Assembly (NCBI GenBank): GCA_913776045.1
Contig: CAJYOI010000042.1
Location: 21,634 to 85,633, forward strand
DNA length: 64,000 bases
Reading direction: 5' to 3'
From: an uncultured Sphingomonas sp.
GTDB taxonomy: Bacteria > Pseudomonadota > Alphaproteobacteria > Sphingomonadales > Sphingomonadaceae
In this document: positions 8,156 through 16,351 of the stretch, one piece after another
How the letters are laid out: every line of letters starts with the position of its first letter
Position numbering within the stretch: the first letter of the stretch is position 1
The notes under the pieces: generated by a model
Told to the model about the DNA's origin: nothing
Seen by the model: only the letters and a program-made list of their open reading frames with translations
The model's database searches: none
Made by a program: the position numbers and the translations under genes

Positions 8156-9913
8156 ATGGCTAACCACTTGAAACCGCATGGCGGCGATCACGCGCTCGCC
8201 GAAATTCGTCCGCCGCGTTTCGCCGCCTGGCTGGCCGAACCCATGCTGCGCAACAAGAGCGTGTACATCAAGGTCGCGCTGGCCGCGGCGATGATCAACC
8301 TGTTCGGGTTGGTCGTGTCGCTATTCACCATGACGGTGTACGACCGCGTCGTGCCGAACATGGCGCTCGACTCGCTGACCGCGCTGACGATCGGCATCGC
8401 CATCGTGCTGGTGTTCGACTTCGCGCTGCGCATCCTGCGCGCCTATTTCGTCGACATCGCCGGGGCCGACATCGACCGCGAAGTGGGTGGCAACGTGTTC
8501 GACCGGCTGATGCGCATCCGCCTCGACATGAAGCGCGGCTCGACCGGCGCGCTGGCCGGCATGATGCGCGAGCTGGAGACGCTGCGCGACTTCTTCGCCT
8601 CAGCCTCGATGACCGCCCTGGTCGACGTGCCGTTCATCGTCGTCACTTTGGTGTTCATCGCCGTCATCGGCGGCTGGCTGGTCATGGTGCCACTGCTGGT
8701 CGTGCCGCTCATCATCGGCGCGGGCTATTTCACGCGGCCGGCGCTCGACCGGCTGTCGGCGCGATCGATGAATGAAGGGCTGCTGAAGCAGTCGGTGCTT
8801 GTCGAATCGATCGGCAGCCTGGAAATGGTCAAGACGTCGAACGCCGCGCCCCTGCTGCGTCGCCGCTGGCTGAAGGCGATCGACGAGCATGCCGACAGCT
8901 CGCTGCGCGCGCGCCTCGTCTCCAACATCGCGATCACCATCGCATCGTCGGGCAATTCGATCGCCTATATCGGCGTGGTCGTCGCCGGCGTGTTCATGAT
9001 CGCCGATCGCGACCTGACGACCGGTGGTCTGGTCGCCTGTTCGATCCTGTCGGGCCGCGCGGTGCAGCCGCTGGCGACGATCGCGCAGCTGCTGTCGCGC
9101 CTGTCGGCGACGCGCACCGCTTATGCCCAACTGAACGGCATGATGCAGATGCCGCCCGAAGGCCCGATCGGGACGACCGGCCTGCAGCCGGCGCGATTGA
9201 CGGGTAGAATCGAGTTCCGCAACGTCGCGTTCAAATATCCGGGCGCGCCGGAGCGCACGCTGGACGGCATCAGCTTCACGGTCGAGCCGGGCCAGAAGGT
9301 CGCGCTGCTTGGCCGGGTCGGGTCGGGCAAGTCGACCCTGTTGCGTCTGCTGGTCGGCCTGTACGAGCCCGAAGAGGGCGTCATCCTGCTCGACGGCACC
9401 GACACGCGCCAGTTCGATCCGATCGCGCTGCGCAACCAGATCGGCATGGCCATTCAGGAACCGGTGCTGCTGTCGGGATCGGTGCGCGAGAACATCCTGC
9501 TCGACCGCCCGGGCTTCGGCGACGAAGAGATGCTGCGCGTCTCCAAGCTGTCGGGCAGCCACGCCTTCATGGGCCAGATCACCAACGGTTACGACTTGAA
9601 GCTGGCCGACCGGGGCGAAGGCCTTTCGGGCGGCCAGCGCCAGTCGATCACCATCGCGCGCTCGCTGGTCGGTAATCCTCCGATCATGCTGTTCGACGAA
9701 CCGACCAGTTCGATGGACGCCCAGACCGAAAACGCCCTGATCGACCGGTTGGCCGAGGAGATGAAAGATCGGACGATGATTCTTGTCTCGCACCGCAACG
9801 CCCTCCTGCGTCTGGTCGACCGCATCATCATCGTCGAGGCCGGCAAGATCGCGCACGATGGCCCGCGCGACCAGGTGCTCGCTGCCCTGCAGCGCCCACG
9901 CGCCGCCGCCTGA
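8156..9913 (+). CDS. Type I secretion ABC exporter, set 1 (ATPase-permease)
   Basis: Half-size ABC exporter of about 585 residues for unfolded proteins with C-terminal secretion signals. A six-helix membrane domain (residues ~30-300) precedes a nucleotide-binding domain with Walker A GRVGSGKST, Q-loop IQEPVLLSG, signature LSGGQ, Walker B IMLFDEPTSS and H-loop VSHR, all intact. It resembles the LapB/LssB exporter group but is shorter and lacks the N-terminal peptidase-like domain seen in exporter 2. The ATG four bases after the preceding stop is chosen; an ATG 45 bases earlier overlaps that gene. The adaptor gene follows after 25 bases. Confidence 0.9.
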   Translation: MANHLKPHGGDHALAEIRPPRFAAWLAEPMLRNKSVYIKVALAAAMINLFGLVVSLFTMTVYDRVVPNMALDSLTALTIGIAIVLVFDFALRILRAYFVDIAGADIDREVGGNVFDRLMRIRLDMKRGSTGALAGMMRELETLRDFFASASMTALVDVPFIVVTLVFIAVIGGWLVMVPLLVVPLIIGAGYFTRPALDRLSARSMNEGLLKQSVLVESIGSLEMVKTSNAAPLLRRRWLKAIDEHADSSLRARLVSNIAITIASSGNSIAYIGVVVAGVFMIADRDLTTGGLVACSILSGRAVQPLATIAQLLSRLSATRTAYAQLNGMMQMPPEGPIGTTGLQPARLTGRIEFRNVAFKYPGAPERTLDGISFTVEPGQKVALLGRVGSGKSTLLRLLVGLYEPEEGVILLDGTDTRQFDPIALRNQIGMAIQEPVLLSGSVRENILLDRPGFGDEEMLRVSKLSGSHAFMGQITNGYDLKLADRGEGLSGGQRQSITIARSLVGNPPIMLFDEPTSSMDAQTENALIDRLAEEMKDRTMILVSHRNALLRLVDRIIIVEAGKIAHDGPRDQVLAALQRPRAAA

Positions 9914-9938
9914 CCCAATTCGTTCGAGTATCGCTGTC

Positions 9939-11264
9939 ATGAGCACCGACATCATCGCCGCGCCCGAGCATCACATCGAGGACATGGCGACGCGCATCAA
10001 GCCGCGCACCGCGTCCAACATGCTGTTGTGGGGCATCGTCGGCTTCTTCGTCATCGCCGTCCTGTGGGCGACGCTGTTCACCGTCGACCGCACTGTTCAT
10101 GCGCCGGGCCGCGTCGTGCCGGGTTCACGGATGCAGGTGGTCGGTAATCTCGAAGGCGGCATCGTCAGCGAAATTCTGGTCAAGACCGGCGACATGGTGA
10201 AGAAGGGACAGCCTCTGATCCGGCTCGACCGCACGCTGCTCGGTTCCCAGCTTGGCGCGGGAGAGGCCGAGGCGAATGCGCTCGCAGCAAAGATCGCGCG
10301 GCTTGAGGGCCAGATCGAGGGGCGGGCGCCGCAATATCCCTCGGCCGCCGGAAGTCCGACGCTCGCCCGCCAGATCGAAGTCGAACGGGCGCTCTACGCG
10401 TCGTCGATGGCTGATCTGTCCAGCGCAAGTGCGGCCGCAAACGCGCGGATCATGCAGAGCCAGCGGGCGGTTGCCGAGGCGGAGTCGAACCTTCAGGCGC
10501 GCCGCTCGGCCCGCGACGCGTACCAGCAGCAGCTGACGATGATACGCCCGCTGGTCGAACGTGGCATCGAGCCGCGCATGACGATGGTGCAGCTGGAAAA
10601 CAACCTGAACGTCTCGACGGCCGAAGTCGCCACCGCGCAGGCGGCCATCGCGCGCGCCCAGGCCGGCGTAGCCGAGGCGCAGTCGATGCTGTCACAGATT
10701 CGTCAAGACTGGCGTACCAAGGCGGCGACCGAGCTGACCACGGCACAATCGGAATTTGCCGCGCGCCGGACGGCTCTTCCGGGCCTCGCCGATCGTGCGC
10801 GTCGCACCACGATCCTCGCGCCGATGGACGGCCGGATCAACCGCGTTGCCGTGTCGACGGTCGGCGGCGTGATCGCGCCCGGTGCGCCGGTGGTCGAGCT
10901 GGTGCCGAGCAACGACATGCTTGTCGTCGAAGCGATGGTCAATCCAAAGGACATCGCCAGCATCCGCATCGGCCAGCCGGCGCGTCTGAACATCTCGGCC
11001 TATGAATCGGCGATCTACGGCGCGATGGACGGATCGGTCATCACGATTTCGCCGGATGCGACGGTCGACGAGCGGACGGGCGAGAGTCATTACAATGTGA
11101 AGGTCGAGGCAAGGGCGGGGACGCTGAAGGACAAGGACGGCCGCCCGCTGCCGATCGGTCCGGGTATGACGGTCGACGTCAACCTGCTCGGCGACAAGCG
11201 TTCGATCATCAGTTACCTGTTCACGCCGATCACGCGCCTGTCCGAGCGGGCGCTTCGCGAGTGA
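9939..11264 (+). CDS. HlyD-family membrane fusion (adaptor) protein, set 1
   Basis: Periplasmic adaptor of 441 residues bridging the ABC exporter and TolC. A short cytoplasmic N terminus leads to one membrane helix (LLWGIVGFFVIAVLWATLF, about residues 28-48), then a lipoyl/biotinyl-like half motif (VVGNLEGGIVSEILV), a long Ala/Gln/Arg-rich coiled coil (~95-275), the returning lipoyl half and a beta-barrel domain with the HlyD signature near SAYESAIYGAMDG. Its end overlaps the next TolC gene by four bases (GTGA), coupling set 1 to set 2. Confidence 0.92.
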   Translation: MSTDIIAAPEHHIEDMATRIKPRTASNMLLWGIVGFFVIAVLWATLFTVDRTVHAPGRVVPGSRMQVVGNLEGGIVSEILVKTGDMVKKGQPLIRLDRTLLGSQLGAGEAEANALAAKIARLEGQIEGRAPQYPSAAGSPTLARQIEVERALYASSMADLSSASAAANARIMQSQRAVAEAESNLQARRSARDAYQQQLTMIRPLVERGIEPRMTMVQLENNLNVSTAEVATAQAAIARAQAGVAEAQSMLSQIRQDWRTKAATELTTAQSEFAARRTALPGLADRARRTTILAPMDGRINRVAVSTVGGVIAPGAPVVELVPSNDMLVVEAMVNPKDIASIRIGQPARLNISAYESAIYGAMDGSVITISPDATVDERTGESHYNVKVEARAGTLKDKDGRPLPIGPGMTVDVNLLGDKRSIISYLFTPITRLSERALRE

Positions 11265-12586
11265 CGATGGTTCGCGTGACCGGTGCGCTGGCACTGGCGG
11301 CGCTGCTGGGAAGTGCCGCCGGCGCCCAGACGGGCGTGCAGGGGCCGCCGGACACGGCCGCCCCTCGGGCGCCGGAGGCGGTGCGCCCTTCGGCAGTTCC
11401 GCCCGCGCTGTTCGAGGCGGTCGAGGACGCAACCGAGAATTATCCGTCGATTCGCGCGACGCGCAGCCTGGTGACCGCGGCGCGCAACGACGTCCGCGCG
11501 GCCAAGAACCTGCGGTTGCCCAGCGTGGGCGTCCAGGGTGTGACCGTCGGGACCGGCGGTGGGCTCGGCAGCCAGCTGGTCGTCGACCAACCGATCTATA
11601 CCTTCGGCCGCCTGGGCGCGCAGATCGACCGTGCCAAGGCCTTGGAAATGGTGCGCGCGGCGCAGGTCGACGAAACGGTGATGAACGTCGCACTCGATAC
11701 GGTGAACGCCTATTTCGACATTGCCCGCATGGCGAAGCGCGAAGCGATCCTGACCGCGAGCCTGGAGGAGCATCGCCTGCTGCTGGATTCGATCAGCCGC
11801 CGCGTGGAGCAGGAGGTCAGTGCCCGCTCCGACCTGGAGCTCGCCCGCTCGCGCGTGGCCCAGCTCGAACAGGATCTGGCGCTGACCGTGGCACAGCGTC
11901 AGGCGACCACCGCGCGGCTGTACCAGCTCGTCGGCGATTCCGCGTACAACGCCGGCAACGTGCCGATCTATGATCCGGCGATCCATCATCCCGACCCGAC
12001 CGGGGCGGCAGAGCAGGCGGTGGCATGTTCGCCGGCCCGCGACCGGCTGAGCGCGCAGACCCTGGTCGCCAAGGCCGAGACGAAGCAGGCGCGGCGGTCG
12101 TTCTGGCCGCAGCTGTCGGCGCAGTACAGCTACAACAACATCATCGGTTCGCGGGCGGGTCTGGCGGTCACGGCGCAGACGACCGGCGGCCTGTCGAACC
12201 TGGCAGCGGCGGACGCGGCCAAGGCGCGCGAGACGTCGACCGAGCTCGATGTGCAGACCGCCGAGCGCGAATTGCGCGAGCGCGTGGCCAACGACCTAGT
12301 CGAAAATGGCGCGGCCCGCGGGCGCATCGCGTCGAGCACCAGCGCCGCCGGATCGGCCGAGAACGTGACCGAGAGCTTCAAACGGCAGTTTATTGCCGGA
12401 CGCCGCACCTGGCTCGACGTGATGAACGCGACGCGCGAGGCGACAAGCGCCGAGCTCGGTTCATCGGACGCCCAATTTTCCGCGATGGCATCGGCTGCGC
12501 GGATCCTGCTGCGGACGTGCCGGTGGCAGCCGCAGCCGCGATTGGGCCGTGCGCCCGCAGACGTAAAGGCGATGATCGCGCAATGA
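11261..12586 (+). CDS. TolC-family outer membrane protein of secretion set 2
   Basis: Second outer-membrane factor, 441 residues and so closer to classical TolC length. A signal peptide (cleavage near SAAGAQ) is followed by the coiled-coil repeats; YFDIARMAKREAIL and the equivalent position in the second half (TSAELGSSDAQFSAM) mark the two structural repeats. Set 1's channel carries an additional linker absent here. GTG start overlaps the preceding adaptor by four bases, though an ATG six bases later is also possible. An unusual cysteine occurs in the mid-region (AVACSP). The downstream exporter overlaps by four bases. Confidence 0.87.
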   Translation: MTMVRVTGALALAALLGSAAGAQTGVQGPPDTAAPRAPEAVRPSAVPPALFEAVEDATENYPSIRATRSLVTAARNDVRAAKNLRLPSVGVQGVTVGTGGGLGSQLVVDQPIYTFGRLGAQIDRAKALEMVRAAQVDETVMNVALDTVNAYFDIARMAKREAILTASLEEHRLLLDSISRRVEQEVSARSDLELARSRVAQLEQDLALTVAQRQATTARLYQLVGDSAYNAGNVPIYDPAIHHPDPTGAAEQAVACSPARDRLSAQTLVAKAETKQARRSFWPQLSAQYSYNNIIGSRAGLAVTAQTTGGLSNLAAADAAKARETSTELDVQTAERELRERVANDLVENGAARGRIASSTSAAGSAENVTESFKRQFIAGRRTWLDVMNATREATSAELGSSDAQFSAMASAARILLRTCRWQPQPRLGRAPADVKAMIAQ

Positions 12587-14718
12587 GTGAACGTTTGACC
12601 GACATCGTTGCCGATCTTGCACGAGCGACTGCGACCGATCTTGCGCCGCACTGGCGTGATCGGGTGAGCGACAGCGCCGACGATCGTGATGCCCTGGCGC
12701 GACTATGCGCCGATCTCGGCTGGCAGGCACCACAGCAGCTGCCGCGCCGCCCGCGCGCGCATCAACTTCCGGCGCTGGTCTACAGCGAGGACACTGGCTG
12801 GGCGATTGCCGAGGAATGGGAAGGCCCAGACCGGCTACGCGTCCGCATCGGTCACGCATCCGAAGTGCGGCCGCATGACGGAGCGATGCGCTTCTTCCGC
12901 GTATTGTTCCCCGACGCCGCACGATCGGGTGAACGACTGTCGGCGTCGAAGATCTTCCGCGACGCGCTGTTGCGCCGCCGCGGCGCGATCGCGACCGCGC
13001 TGGTGGCGACGATCGTCGTCAACATTATCGCGCTGGTCACTTCGCTATACTCGATGCAGGTCTACGACCGTGTCATTCCTCGGGCTGGCTTCTCGACCCT
13101 GTGGGTGCTGACCATCGGCGTCCTCATCGCACTGGCGCTCGATTTCCTGCTGCGCACCGTCCGCACGTTGCTGATGGACCGCGAGGCGGCGGACATCGAC
13201 ATGGAAGTGTCGGAATATTTCTTCGCCCGCGCACAGGCGGTGCGGCTGGATGCGCGGTCGGGCGGTGTCGGCACGATGGCGGCGCAGCTGCGCGGCATGG
13301 ACCAGGTGCGATCGCTCTATTCGTCGGCTTCGCTGTTCCTGCTGGCGGATTTCCCGTTCGCGATCTTCTTCCTGTTCGTCATCTGGGCGCTCGGCGGGAT
13401 CATCGTACTCGTGCCGCTCATCGCCTTTCCGCTGTCGCTCGGGCTCGCTGCGTTGCTAGCGCGCCTGATCCGCGATGGCACCGACCGAGCGCAGGTCACC
13501 GGCAACCGCAAAAACGGCCTGCTCGTCGAAATGCTCGACAGTGCGGAAACCGTGAAGGCCAATCGCGGCGGCTGGTTCATGCTCAGCCGGTGGAACGCCC
13601 TGATCGAAGCGGTGATCGGCGACGAGGAGCCTGTGCGCAAATGGTCGTCGATTGCCGGATCGGTGTTCGGTACCGTCCAGCAGATCGCCTATATTGCGCT
13701 GGTCGCGTTCGGCGCGATCGAGGTTGCGCGCGGGCGGATGACGATGGGTGCGTTGATCGCGGCGACGATCGTCGCGGGTCGCGTCAACGGCCCGCTGATG
13801 GCGCAATTGCCGTCGATGATCGTGCAATGGGGCTATGCCCGTGCGTCGCTGCGCGCGCTCGATACCGTCCTGGCGATGCCGGCCGACGGTCAGCTTGGTG
13901 CCGCAGCGCTACGCCCGGATTCGCTGAAGGGTGCGCTGCGTATCGAGCGGGTCGAATTCGCCTATCCGGGAACCAAGGATGGGTTGCAGGTTCCGATGCT
14001 CGATATCCGGCCCGGCGAGCGCGTCGGACTGATCGGCGGCATCGGGTCGGGCAAGACGACGCTGCTCAGGATCATGGCCGGGCTCTATGCCCCGATGCGC
14101 GGCATCGTGACGCTCGATGGTCTCGACATGGGGCGTATCGCGGAGAGTGTGCTGCGGCGCGACGTCGGCTATCTGCCGCAGGAATTCCGCCTCGTGAACG
14201 GTACGCTGCGAGAAAACCTGTTGATGGGCTTGAGCGATCCGGGTGACCAGGTGGTCCTCCAGACGGCTGTAACAACAGGATTGATCCACCTGATCTCGGC
14301 GCATCCGCTCGGGCTCGATTTACCGATTTCGGAAGGGGGCAGGGGGCTGTCGGGCGGGCAGCGTACGCTGACCGGGTTGACCCGTCTGCTGCTCGCCAAC
14401 CCGAAGCTGTGGCTGCTCGACGAGCCGACGTCGAACCTCGACATGGGCACCGAAGCGGCGGTGATGAGCGCGCTGACCCGGCGCCTCGATGCCGAAAGCA
14501 CGATGGTTCTGGTAACGCACAAGGTCGCGCTGTTGCAGATGTGTACGCGGACGATCGTGATGGCGAACGGCCGGATCACCCACGACGGGCCGACACAGGC
14601 CGTTCTCAACAACCTGCAGCGGCAGGGCGTGGCGCAGATGAAGACCGCAGCCCAGGCGGCGGCGGAAGAAGCCGCAGCGGCAAATGCGGCGGCGGCAAAC
14701 ATGAGCGGAGCGGCGTAA
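12583..14718 (+). CDS. Type I secretion ABC exporter, set 2, with N-terminal peptidase-like region
   Basis: A 711-residue exporter. Residues 1-130 form a separate region (ALARLCADLGW ... LPALVYSEDTGWAIAEE) resembling the degenerate C39-like domain of LapB/LssB exporters, with no evident catalytic cysteine, so it would bind rather than cut substrate. The membrane domain (~145-400) and nucleotide-binding domain follow, with Walker A GGIGSGKTT, signature LSGGQ, Walker B LWLLDEPTSN and H-loop VTHK. The C terminus carries an Ala-rich tail of about 35 residues not usual for the family. Coupled by four-base overlap to the TolC gene; the adaptor starts three bases downstream. Confidence 0.9.
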   Translation: MSERLTDIVADLARATATDLAPHWRDRVSDSADDRDALARLCADLGWQAPQQLPRRPRAHQLPALVYSEDTGWAIAEEWEGPDRLRVRIGHASEVRPHDGAMRFFRVLFPDAARSGERLSASKIFRDALLRRRGAIATALVATIVVNIIALVTSLYSMQVYDRVIPRAGFSTLWVLTIGVLIALALDFLLRTVRTLLMDREAADIDMEVSEYFFARAQAVRLDARSGGVGTMAAQLRGMDQVRSLYSSASLFLLADFPFAIFFLFVIWALGGIIVLVPLIAFPLSLGLAALLARLIRDGTDRAQVTGNRKNGLLVEMLDSAETVKANRGGWFMLSRWNALIEAVIGDEEPVRKWSSIAGSVFGTVQQIAYIALVAFGAIEVARGRMTMGALIAATIVAGRVNGPLMAQLPSMIVQWGYARASLRALDTVLAMPADGQLGAAALRPDSLKGALRIERVEFAYPGTKDGLQVPMLDIRPGERVGLIGGIGSGKTTLLRIMAGLYAPMRGIVTLDGLDMGRIAESVLRRDVGYLPQEFRLVNGTLRENLLMGLSDPGDQVVLQTAVTTGLIHLISAHPLGLDLPISEGGRGLSGGQRTLTGLTRLLLANPKLWLLDEPTSNLDMGTEAAVMSALTRRLDAESTMVLVTHKVALLQMCTRTIVMANGRITHDGPTQAVLNNLQRQGVAQMKTAAQAAAEEAAAANAAAANMSGAA

Positions 14719-14721
14719 GCG

Positions 14722-15885
14722 ATGTCCCTGTCCAAGCCCCGCCCCGCGGCGATCATCGTCGTTCTGACCAGCCTGTTCGTCGTCGGCTTCATCGCATGGT
14801 CGCTTTGGGCCAAATTGGACCAGATTACCCGCGCGCCCGGCACCGTCATTCCATCGGGCCGCGTACAGCTCATTCAGTCGACCAATGGCGGCGAGATCGC
14901 GAAGATCCTCGTGCGCGAGGGCGACAAGGTAAAGCGCGGGCAATTGCTGATGACGCTGAATCCGACCCAGGTCACGGCTGGCGTCGATGAGGTTCGCGCC
15001 CGTGTCGCAGCGCTGAAGAGCACGCGCGCGAGGGTCGAAGCCGAACTCTTCGGCCGTTCACTGAATTTTCCGGCGGATGCCGCTGCTTTTCCAGCCTTTA
15101 TCGCGAACGAACGTGCGCTGTATGCGAAGCGTCGTAATGCGCTTGCCGAACAGATGGCCGCGCTCAGCCGCATGGAAAGCCTGTCGAAGCAGGAGCTCGC
15201 GCTGAACTATCCGCTGGTGAAATCGGGCGACGTCAGCCGTTCGGAAGTGCTGCGGATGGAGCGTGCGGTGAGCGACATCGGCGGCCAGCGGGTCAATATA
15301 CAGAACAAGTATATCTCGGACTTGCAGGCCGAATATGCCAAAGTGAATGAAGAGCTGGTCACCGCCGAACAGCAGTTGATCCAGCGCGGCGAAGTGCTGA
15401 ACGCGACCGAGTTGCGCTCGCCGGTCGACGGGATCGTCAAGAACGTTCGATTGACGACGGTCGGCGGCGTGCTGCGGCCCGGAGACGAGGCGATGCAGAT
15501 CGTCCCGACCGGGGACGCCTTGCTAGTCGAAGCAAAGGTGCCGCCGCAAGATATTGCTTTCATTCGCAACAACCAGTCCGCCGCCGTGCGTTTCGACGCC
15601 TATGACAGCTCGATCTACGGCGTGGCCGAGGGGCGGGTGACCTATATCAGTCCCGACACGTTGAGCGAGCCGGCGACCACGCCCGGCGGCCAGGGTCAGG
15701 TCTATTACCGTGTCCACGTCTCGGTTGATACGCGCGGTATGCGGGTCCCGAATCCGGGGGATCGCATCGAGCTTCAGCCGGGCATGACCGCAACCGCGGA
15801 GATCAAGACCGGCGAACATACCGTCTTCCGGTATCTGACGAAGCCGCTGTTGAAGACGGTTTCGGAATCGATGGGCGAGCGATAG
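14722..15885 (+). CDS. HlyD-family membrane fusion (adaptor) protein, set 2
   Basis: Second adaptor, 387 residues. One membrane helix near the N terminus (AIIVVLTSLFVVGFIAWSLW) is followed by STNGGEIAKILV, the lipoyl half motif, a coiled coil and the matching returning half (ATELRSPVDGIVKNV). The beta-barrel signature FDAYDSSIYGVAEGRVTYIS aligns with the same segment of adaptor 1, indicating an ancient duplication. It closes the six-gene secretion run; the cadherin-repeat protein starts after 466 bases. Confidence 0.92.
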   Translation: MSLSKPRPAAIIVVLTSLFVVGFIAWSLWAKLDQITRAPGTVIPSGRVQLIQSTNGGEIAKILVREGDKVKRGQLLMTLNPTQVTAGVDEVRARVAALKSTRARVEAELFGRSLNFPADAAAFPAFIANERALYAKRRNALAEQMAALSRMESLSKQELALNYPLVKSGDVSRSEVLRMERAVSDIGGQRVNIQNKYISDLQAEYAKVNEELVTAEQQLIQRGEVLNATELRSPVDGIVKNVRLTTVGGVLRPGDEAMQIVPTGDALLVEAKVPPQDIAFIRNNQSAAVRFDAYDSSIYGVAEGRVTYISPDTLSEPATTPGGQGQVYYRVHVSVDTRGMRVPNPGDRIELQPGMTATAEIKTGEHTVFRYLTKPLLKTVSESMGER

Positions 15886-16020
15886 CAGGCCGACACATCT
15901 GTAATCGGCGTGACGACGAGCTCCGCGCGTCACGCCGCCTCCTCTCGCTTCTCTGTCTGCCGAAGCGGTGCCTGTTCATCCGCAGGGTCACCCCGAACGT
16001 TCGGAAAACGCGGCAAACAA

Positions 16021-16036
16021 TGCGTTGCGCAACGCA
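16021..16036. promoter_or_regulatory. Perfect 16-bp palindrome, candidate operator
   Basis: TGCGTTGCGCAACGCA reads the same on both strands and sits about 315 bases before the cadherin-repeat gene. It is the size of a dimeric regulator site, but no regulator is encoded nearby, so its role is inferred. Confidence 0.4.
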
Positions 16037-16306
16037 ACTGAAGACTACGCCGCCTGCGGATCCCTTACAGGCGAAGTCTTGGCTCATCGCAGGCAGCTGC
16101 AGGTCGGTAGCGATGCTGACGCTGTTCGGATGAGCCTTGGCCGCTGTCCAACACAAGCTCCAGCGATACCATGATACTGTGGTCGCGAATGCGACCAATG
16201 GTAGATCGTAACCACCAGAATCGGCTGTTTTCCTGCCGATTTGGGGAACATTCGCCGCTTGCAATCACTTTGCATTTCGGCCAATCATGCGAGCCACATA
16301 GGGTTA

Positions 16307-16323
16307 GGACGCGCTACGCGTCC
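16307..16323 (+). promoter_or_regulatory. 5'-UTR hairpin before the cadherin-repeat gene
   Basis: GGACGCG and CGCGTCC form a perfect 7-bp stem with a three-base loop. It ends 28 bases before the ATG and upstream of the AGGGGG ribosome site, a placement suited to mRNA stabilisation as known for abundant surface-protein transcripts. Confidence 0.4.
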
Positions 16324-16351
16324 GTTTCTTTGCGTCCATAAGGGGGTGTCA

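Larger units (their letters stand above)
15886..16351. other. Long leader/intergenic region before the cadherin-repeat gene
   Basis: No convincing gene here. The region holds an inverted repeat at 15907-15936 (GGCGTGACG/CGTCACGCC), possibly an end signal for the secretion genes, a perfect 16-base palindrome at 16021-16036, a hairpin at 16181-16196 (GGTCGC-GAAT-GCGACC) and a 7-bp stem hairpin just before the next gene. Such density of dyads suggests regulated expression of the surface proteins. Confidence 0.5.
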
